This document shows positions 57,679-64,000 of a stretch of 64,000 bases of DNA, in pieces; within the stretch, counting starts at the first letter, position 1; every line of letters begins with the position of its first letter. Source of the DNA: Pelecanus crispus (lineage: Eukaryota; Chordata; Aves; Pelecaniformes; Pelecanidae). The stretch covers positions 17,636,001 to 17,700,000 of the forward strand of contig NC_134646.1 in NCBI RefSeq assembly GCF_030463565.1, written 5' to 3'. Below the pieces are notes generated by a model, which worked only from the letters and a program-made list of their open reading frames with translations, searched no databases and was not told the origin of the DNA. The translations under genes were made by a program, and so were the position numbers.

Positions 57679-58430
57679 GCAAATCATAGTTTAAATGAGA
57701 AAATACATAATTATGCCTTTACCAAAATGCTTCTATAATACCATGTTCAATAATAAGTGATGATAACATACACATGACAATAAATACTCTTTCAAAGTTG
57801 ATCAGAGAAAGGTACCACCAGCCAGAAAAGGTGCCCATTAGGTACAGTTTTATACATCCATTATGCCAGGGCTCATTGTCACTTGCAGTGGTTCATCAGC
57901 AAAATTACTGCTATATTCCACATGTGGCAGCAATTCTCCTCTTGTGCCATCAATGCCTCAGAAATCAAGACTTTGCTTGCGCTGTCATGCAAAGCCTGGC
58001 ATTTTCTGGAAGTCAACTAAGGCATGCCTTCCTCTCTTACCAGTTTAGAGAAACTACTTCCTAATTTTTCTTCTAATCTGGAAGATTAGTATTTAACTCC
58101 ATAGGGGAAGTAGCAAAAGGAAGCACTATGCATGTGAAAGGCATTTGGAGATGCCACCAAACAGCTCACTGATGTGCAGAAAGAATAAAGCAGCACCATG
58201 TTCAGACAGACACTTGAAAGGAACAAACCTCTTCTCTATCCTAGCCCTTCCTACCAAGGACCGTGAGAGAAGAGAAAAGACGCCCTCCCAAAAGGCTTGT
58301 GGATGTCCCAAAGTCATGCTGAGACAATACTAAGAGAGCATAATTATGCCAAGTTAAATGTAAAATCATTGGGCAAGTCTTCATGCTAAAGTCATAAAAA
58401 CTAACAGTCAAACCCTTTCAAGCACGTCAC

Positions 58431-60345
58431 AAGCTGGAAACCTGCCAGAACATCCACTGGGCCAACAGATGATCAAGATGAAAAAGAAGTGTTTCAGAAA
58501 GATCAGGCCATAGCAGAAAAGTTAAATAGAATCTTTGCATCAGTGCTCTGTGTAAAGGAGTCCAGGAAGGCTCTGCACCAGTCTCCCTTTTCAGTAAGCG
58601 AGTGTGAGAACTAGTTTCAGATTAAAGTGCGAGTAGAAAAGGGTCTAGAAAGAAAAAAGAAAAATACAGTAAAATGAATAGTAATAAATCACCAAGACCA
58701 GATGGCATCCATCCATGAGCCGTAAAGTAACTTAAATACAGAACTGCTGAACTACTAACTCTGCTGTGCAGCTTATTGCTTAAATTGCCCTTATAAAAGG
58801 CGTGGAAGGTGGCAATCGTGACTGATTTCTTAAAATTGGTCTGGGAGTGGGGAGGAAGCACTCGAGAGACCAGAGGCTGGTAAGTCTCGTTTCCATATCT
58901 AGCAAAACGATTGAAAGAGGAGCATTAATAGATAAATAAATATGCTATAAGGGAAGAAAGTCAGCACAGCTTTGGCAAAGAGAGGTCATGTTTCACGAAT
59001 CTGTAAGAGCACCCTGATGATAGCACAAGGATGTTCTGGTCAATACAGGCAACGTCTGTACAACAGAAATGCTTTGCACGTGCCAGGTCTAGCTGCATCC
59101 CACAGCCATATGGGGTGAGACCTAAGCAAACACCAACCCTCTCCTCCTCCTCGCCTCTGCCCTGGTTTCCACACAACGGAAACTGGGGCATGCAGCTTGG
59201 GTAAGGGCTGCAATACCGTCTGTCGGCATGCCAGCATGGGTAATTACTGGTCTAGGACCTCCTGCACACTGTGCTTTGCATCAGGAGGTATGCGGGGATG
59301 CAATCACGGCAAAGTTGGATTTTAAAGCTATTAAAAAGATCTCCTGAAAGCTCTTAAAGAGAGCTTAGGGATAAGGAGGAGGGTTCTTCATGGATTATTA
59401 GCATCTTAAAAATAGGAGACCAAGGGTAATAATAAATGGCCATCTCTCAGAAGTAATGGAGGTTACCAGGGAAGTCTCACAGAGCTCTGCACCGGGGCCT
59501 GGGCTTGTACATCATCTGAAAAAAATCAGACCTATGGAAGTGACAGAGCTTGCTGATGACTCCAGACGATGAAATCAAGAGCTGCCTGTGAACAACTGCT
59601 GAAAAATTTTGCAAAACCGTGCGGCTGGCTGACAAAACGGAAGGTGAAAATCAGTAATTGCAAGACAATGCAGACAGTATAATCCTCTTCCACCATACAT
59701 ACAAAAAAACTGGCTCTAAATTAACAAACATTATGCAATAGAGAGACCTAAGTGTAACTTGGAACAGGTTGGTGGGGCTTCTGTCTTTTGAACATGCTTC
59801 CTCAGTATTTACTAATGGTCAAAAAAAGCAAAGGGTGAGAGAAGAAGAGTTGAGAGCAAGACAGAAATCGTAATTTTGCTACTGCATAAATCTACTGCCC
59901 TCTGAACACAGTGTGTCACTCTGGTCTGCTCCCAAAATTAATACAAATTGGGCTAGCAAAAGCACTGAGGGGGGAGATGACGATGGCCAGGGGTAGCAAA
60001 CAACTGATATACAAGGGGAGATTAAATTGGCTAGCTGATTCTTCAGCTCATAGAAGAAATGATGGGACTTGGCAGAGACCTGTAAGTGATAAAGGGCATA
60101 CACAGGATGAAAAAGAATATATCCACTATTACTACAAGCACAAGAATGAAGTGGCACTCCATTAAATTATCAGCTACCTGCTTTAGAAACATCTCCAACA
60201 AACAAATATGCATAATTAAATTGCAGAAGCGACTGCCACAGAACATTTTAGATGTCATGATTATAAATGTATTCAAAAAGGTATTAGGCAAATTCACAGA
60301 AGAAAGATACAGAACGGTTATTAAGCACAACTGTCCGAATGCAAT
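58431..60345 (+). mobile_element. Decayed CR1/L3-type LINE fragment (ORF2 reverse transcriptase region to 3' part)
   Basis: Several blocks follow the nucleotide order of a CR1-family LINE on the plus strand. The pieces are aaatcaccaagaccagatgg and catccatcca; aactactaactctgctgtgcagc; ggctggtaagtctcg; gtcagcacagctttggcaaa; gtaataataaatggc; gcaccggggcctgggcttgt; gcttgctgatgactcca; aagaaatgatgggacttggc; and, near 60220, agcgactgccacagaacatt followed by attcaaaaaggtattag. The reading frame is destroyed by stops and shifts and no protein can be made. A stretch around 59030-59330 matches less well and may be a later insertion or diverged part. It lies antisense to NR3C2 within its intron. Confidence 0.75.
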
Positions 60346-63300
60346 CTCCCATTTGCAAAGTACCTAAATCACTGACTGCTGGAACAAGCAAATGAAAGAA
60401 ATATCATTTTACCCTTGTCCCGATCTTATGCTTTCTTTGCAAATGGCCAGTTTAAAGGATGAGAAACTGTGCTAGAGGGACCTTTCTTCTGACAGTTTTC
60501 ACATTCTTACGGATCTCCTTAAAACTACTTTATCTCCTGTTTTCCTTTATAGTTTCACAGTTTTAATTAAAACACCCTAGAAATTTAAGAAGTGTTTAGA
60601 GATAAAGGCATTAAAAGGCAAACCTTTAGAAATTTATGCAAAGAATCTATTGCTTTGCCCAACCATTGACCTGTTTACAAAGAAAAAGCAAAATAAGACT
60701 TGGAAAATCCAGCTAAAGCGTATTACATATATTACGTACAGGTATGACAGTAGTTCTTCAAAATTTCCTTCTGTGTCTGCACTATTTTGGGGTGGGTATG
60801 TAACAAAATCCTTCCACATATTTCTCTGGATGGGAACTGAGCTGCACTTTGTGAAAAAGTAAGTAATAGTAACAACGTATATAAAAAATTTACTGATAAA
60901 GATACCCACTTCTCACTGCACTGACAGTTTAGATTGTATGAATGTGGTACTGCTCTTCAAAATAATACATGGAAGCAAAAATCATGCAGGAAGGAATATC
61001 AAAGAGTGCTTGCTGACCTTTTAACAAGATCAACCATCACACACACAATTTATTAGTGAAGAATGAACACTGACAACTCTTATCAACAATCATTGTGGCA
61101 ATACTAATTAAAAATGAGGGATTTGGAGACTGCCAGATGAAAGAGATTACAAAAATGTATCTAAATTTAGACACTACAGGATTAACAGATTGCAAAAGAA
61201 ACCAAAAGGGTTAACAGCCATCATCATGCAAAATGTAAGCAGGGAAAAAGTAATCTTTTAAACAATAAAAGAAGTTACTTATTGGCTTAATCACCACTCG
61301 CAGATGATCTAAGTAATCATCCCCCCCATCCTGAGGTTATATAAGGTTAAAAAAATCTGCTGTTCTTAAATATTCAGCTTATTTTATTACGTTTATCTTC
61401 CTGCTGTTACTATAGAAATCAGAATACCAGAATGACTTAGAGGCTTCAGCACCAAAAGGGCACAGAGAGGCAGCTGCATCCTTGCGCTGCCTTACGCAAC
61501 ACGAAATCCTAATGGCCCCAGCTTCCACAAGTATATTATGAGAGGATATTATGAACATAATGAAAAGACAATGAACATGCTATTTACTAATAAAATACAC
61601 ATAATTAATAAATGCAGATTTTAAATAAAATCTTAGCTATTCAGCCAAGCTACATCTTAATTCTTAATTTAATTTTACGCCTGTCCTCAATGTTACAAAA
61701 TCCTCTGCCCATTCACATCCAATGACAGCATTAGCACAGAAACTTCACAGAAATCCCCATGTACTGAAGCTGGTTTTCCGCCTCTCTATACCTCATTTGC
61801 TCTACCTCAGCTTTCTCATTTGAAAAGTGTATTCTGTATTTTTCCTCTGTTGCTAATATCAACCTCTGTCTGCTTTTAAATTTTAAAACTTGGGGCAATT
61901 ACCAAAGGCGTAACATGAAAAATCCTTGCAGTACTACATTTTTATTTTACTGAAAGTTAAATCTTGCACTTTAAAGGAAGGATTTATATTAATTTGTAGT
62001 AACCTTTGTTAGGTTGTTAAACTACATTACATACACAGATTATTGCGTTATTTAAAAATATCTGGAGTAGATGATTGAATTTCATAATGAAAAAGCCATC
62101 CATACTGCACTAGAAACTAGAAAAGTGGCCAGTAGTGTCACAATTGCCCGAAATGGCAATCATGAAAGGACAACCATGTCTTAGTTCAAAATCCATAGCC
62201 TGAAGCTTTGCCTTACCAGTCAAAAGCACCAACCAATATGTCAATTGGTCTATTCTGCTCTTAATGTTTTGAACACAATATTTGATAAACTGCAGCCTCT
62301 ACTGAAACCTTTTTACTGTAAGGATTGAACTGTATATGATGTAATACAATAATTTCAGAGATGGAAAAAAGATATGGCTGATCCAAATGCTTGTGAAAAC
62401 TGGCCCGTTTTTAGACTCAGTTTTTCAAGTTCACTTTAATAATTTTGGGTACCTCGTGCAACACCTAGTGCTGTTTTTATCAGGCAAAACCTCAAGTCCT
62501 TGACTAGGGTAAAAACCTCTGTAAAAATCCGATGACAGTTAGAAAGTACAATGGCCAGGAAATTCAGAACCCGCACACTTATGCACCTATGATTTATTCT
62601 TTATGCTGCAGATGACAAACCAAGAAAAATCAAAGGAGCAAGAAAACATACAGCACATTAGTCATTCGGTGCATTTGCAAAATACTGCTGAAATATTGAT
62701 GCTGTACTTTAATGTACTAAAGTGTCTCAACACAGTTGTCTCAGCATTCCTGAACTCTTTCAGTATCCCACATCATTGCTATTTTACAGCTAGATAATGC
62801 TGGAATGGTAAGAAAGATAATTTGGGTAAATTTGCTAAAAATAGTAAATGATTTGGGAATTTGAGTCTCTTCTTCAGAAGTCCCCAAGGATTTAGAAGTC
62901 TACAAAGAGACTCTGTAAAACCTAAAATCAAAAGGAAAACCGAGACCTGCAGGGGAACTCCAGCGTCGGGCTGGCCCTTTGGTTTCTTTACACCAGCAGA
63001 AACCAACACCTGCCAAAGAGGACGCACGGCTTGATTTTAATATTTGTCAGCAATGCCATCAGCTGGGTTTTTGCCCTACGGAGAGATGAAGAGCCACCAT
63101 CCCTCTTCTCGCTAGGGGAAGGGATGGATAAGCAGGGCAGCTCGCCACGGGGGATGCAGTTTCTGTCCTCCAGCTGGGAGGGGGATACGCGGTGGGAGCA
63201 CAAACCGTGGCCCTGAAGGCAGCCTGTGTCCCACTGCTCCCACTGGTTTCCCACACTGGGGGAGCGAGGATCCTTGCCGCACCACGTCTTGGCTCCTGCT

Positions 63301-64000
63301 GGGTTTCTGTTGGCAGCGCTGCACTCGTAAATGCTTTTTATCCCTTCCTGAGCCTCTGAGAGGTTGCCAGCCGATGCCCTGACTTAATGTATGGGTGGAA
63401 GCAGATACCTGGGAAGTTGCCTGAGCCCGTCACCGAAACGTGCGCGAGAAGGAGCATCCCTTGCCTTCCTCCGGGATTTAGGCATCTGACTTCTGCACTG
63501 CAAACACATAAATTCCTACTATTGAAAGACTCAGATCATCAGATTTCTTCTAGGACCTAAACTGTCACGCTGCCTCTTTTCAAAAACTTTGGGGACTTTT
63601 CCTTCAAAAGGACACAGCCAGAGAAAGGGTCATTTTAGCTATTAGTTCAGTGATGAATTCATCCAGAAAGGGAGAGACCGAGGAAATTTGAAACTAACTT
63701 CCCTAGCTTCCAGGACCACATCTTAAAAAGCATGTTTTAGGCCATTCCCTGTAGCAAACAGTTCATTTTGCATAGCTTCAGACAGAATCCTTGAAAATGA
63801 GCTAGCGTTAAAAAACATTGCATTTTGCTACATCCCTTGCTTTGTTCTTGCATCCATTCCAAGCAGCACCACTCAGCTTCCTGCTTTCAGTTGTGTATAA
63901 TTTTACCAATTTAATGCTCCAGACTTCAATTGTCCATACCTCTGCCTGCCTCAGGTTGAATTAGATTAGAAAATTTCAGCTGAAGTCTTTGGTTAAGTCT
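60346..64000 (-). other. NR3C2: NR3C2 upstream intron, remainder (runs off window)
   Basis: Mostly AT-rich sequence with no exon, RNA gene or clear repeat seen. It becomes more GC-rich around 62940-63330, where overlapping open frames on both strands look like chance. Confidence 0.7.

Larger units (their letters stand above)
49240..58430 (-). other. NR3C2: NR3C2 upstream intron, first part (no exon seen)
   Basis: This is the intron upstream of exon 7. I searched for the preceding LBD exon (residues around SWRSYKHTNSQ) and did not find it, so it must lie beyond the window. Contents: a 20 bp tandem repeat (51621-51667), T runs near 51218-51231 and 52401-52417, a 22-base A run (53166-53187), AAAC/AAACA-rich simple sequence near 55066-55088 and 56370-56402, and an inverted repeat with octamer-like spacer (57647-57678). 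Open frames of 80-151 codons in GC-richer parts resemble nothing known. Confidence 0.75.

Noticed and set aside
49240-64000. Search for the preceding NR3C2 ligand-binding-domain exon
   Set aside because: No minus-strand segment encoding the helix 5 region (SWRSYKH) was found, so it is taken to lie outside the window.

Overview
The window is vertebrate nuclear DNA, most probably from a bird. The reasons are an AT-rich intron-dominated layout, spliced exons of two recognisable vertebrate genes, a decayed CR1-type LINE, and an LTR retroelement of a type I associate with avian genomes. The species cannot be read from the sequence. Both resident genes are only partly contained.

Layout: (1) 1 to about 26,220, plus strand: the 3' end of ARHGAP10 (GRAF2, a BAR-PH-RhoGAP-SH3 protein). 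Its last three coding exons are at 7421-7552, 9023-9114 and 25424-25512, followed by a roughly 0.7 kb 3' UTR. The SH3 domain is split by a 16.3 kb intron. (2) 13,259-20,159, inside that intron and on the opposite strand: a complete 6.9 kb ERVL-like provirus. It has two 571 bp LTRs that I read as identical, a 5 bp target duplication (CTTGT), an exact 18 bp tRNA-Lys1,2-type primer binding site, an open gag, and pro-pol in the same frame beyond a UAG. A single additional in-frame UGA breaks pol. There is no env. (3) About 26,220-30,375: convergent intergenic space. (4) About 30,375-64,000, minus strand: the 3' end of NR3C2 (mineralocorticoid receptor). It holds a 3.6 kb 3' UTR and the last three ligand-binding-domain exons (34014-34169, 44667-44824, 49109-49239), then more than 14.7 kb of the next intron, which carries a CR1-like LINE relic.

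The tail-to-tail ARHGAP10/NR3C2 order matches the human chromosome 4 arrangement and supports both gene calls. All splice phases join cleanly, so both genes look functional. The provirus is the most striking item: it appears recent, and it combines an ERVL-like Pol with a lysine primer site and a Gag whose N-terminus is strongly hydrophobic and which has no zinc knuckle. A second unusual item is an 81 bp exon-like segment between NR3C2 exons 7 and 8 that would insert 27 residues in frame into the ligand-binding domain if spliced in.
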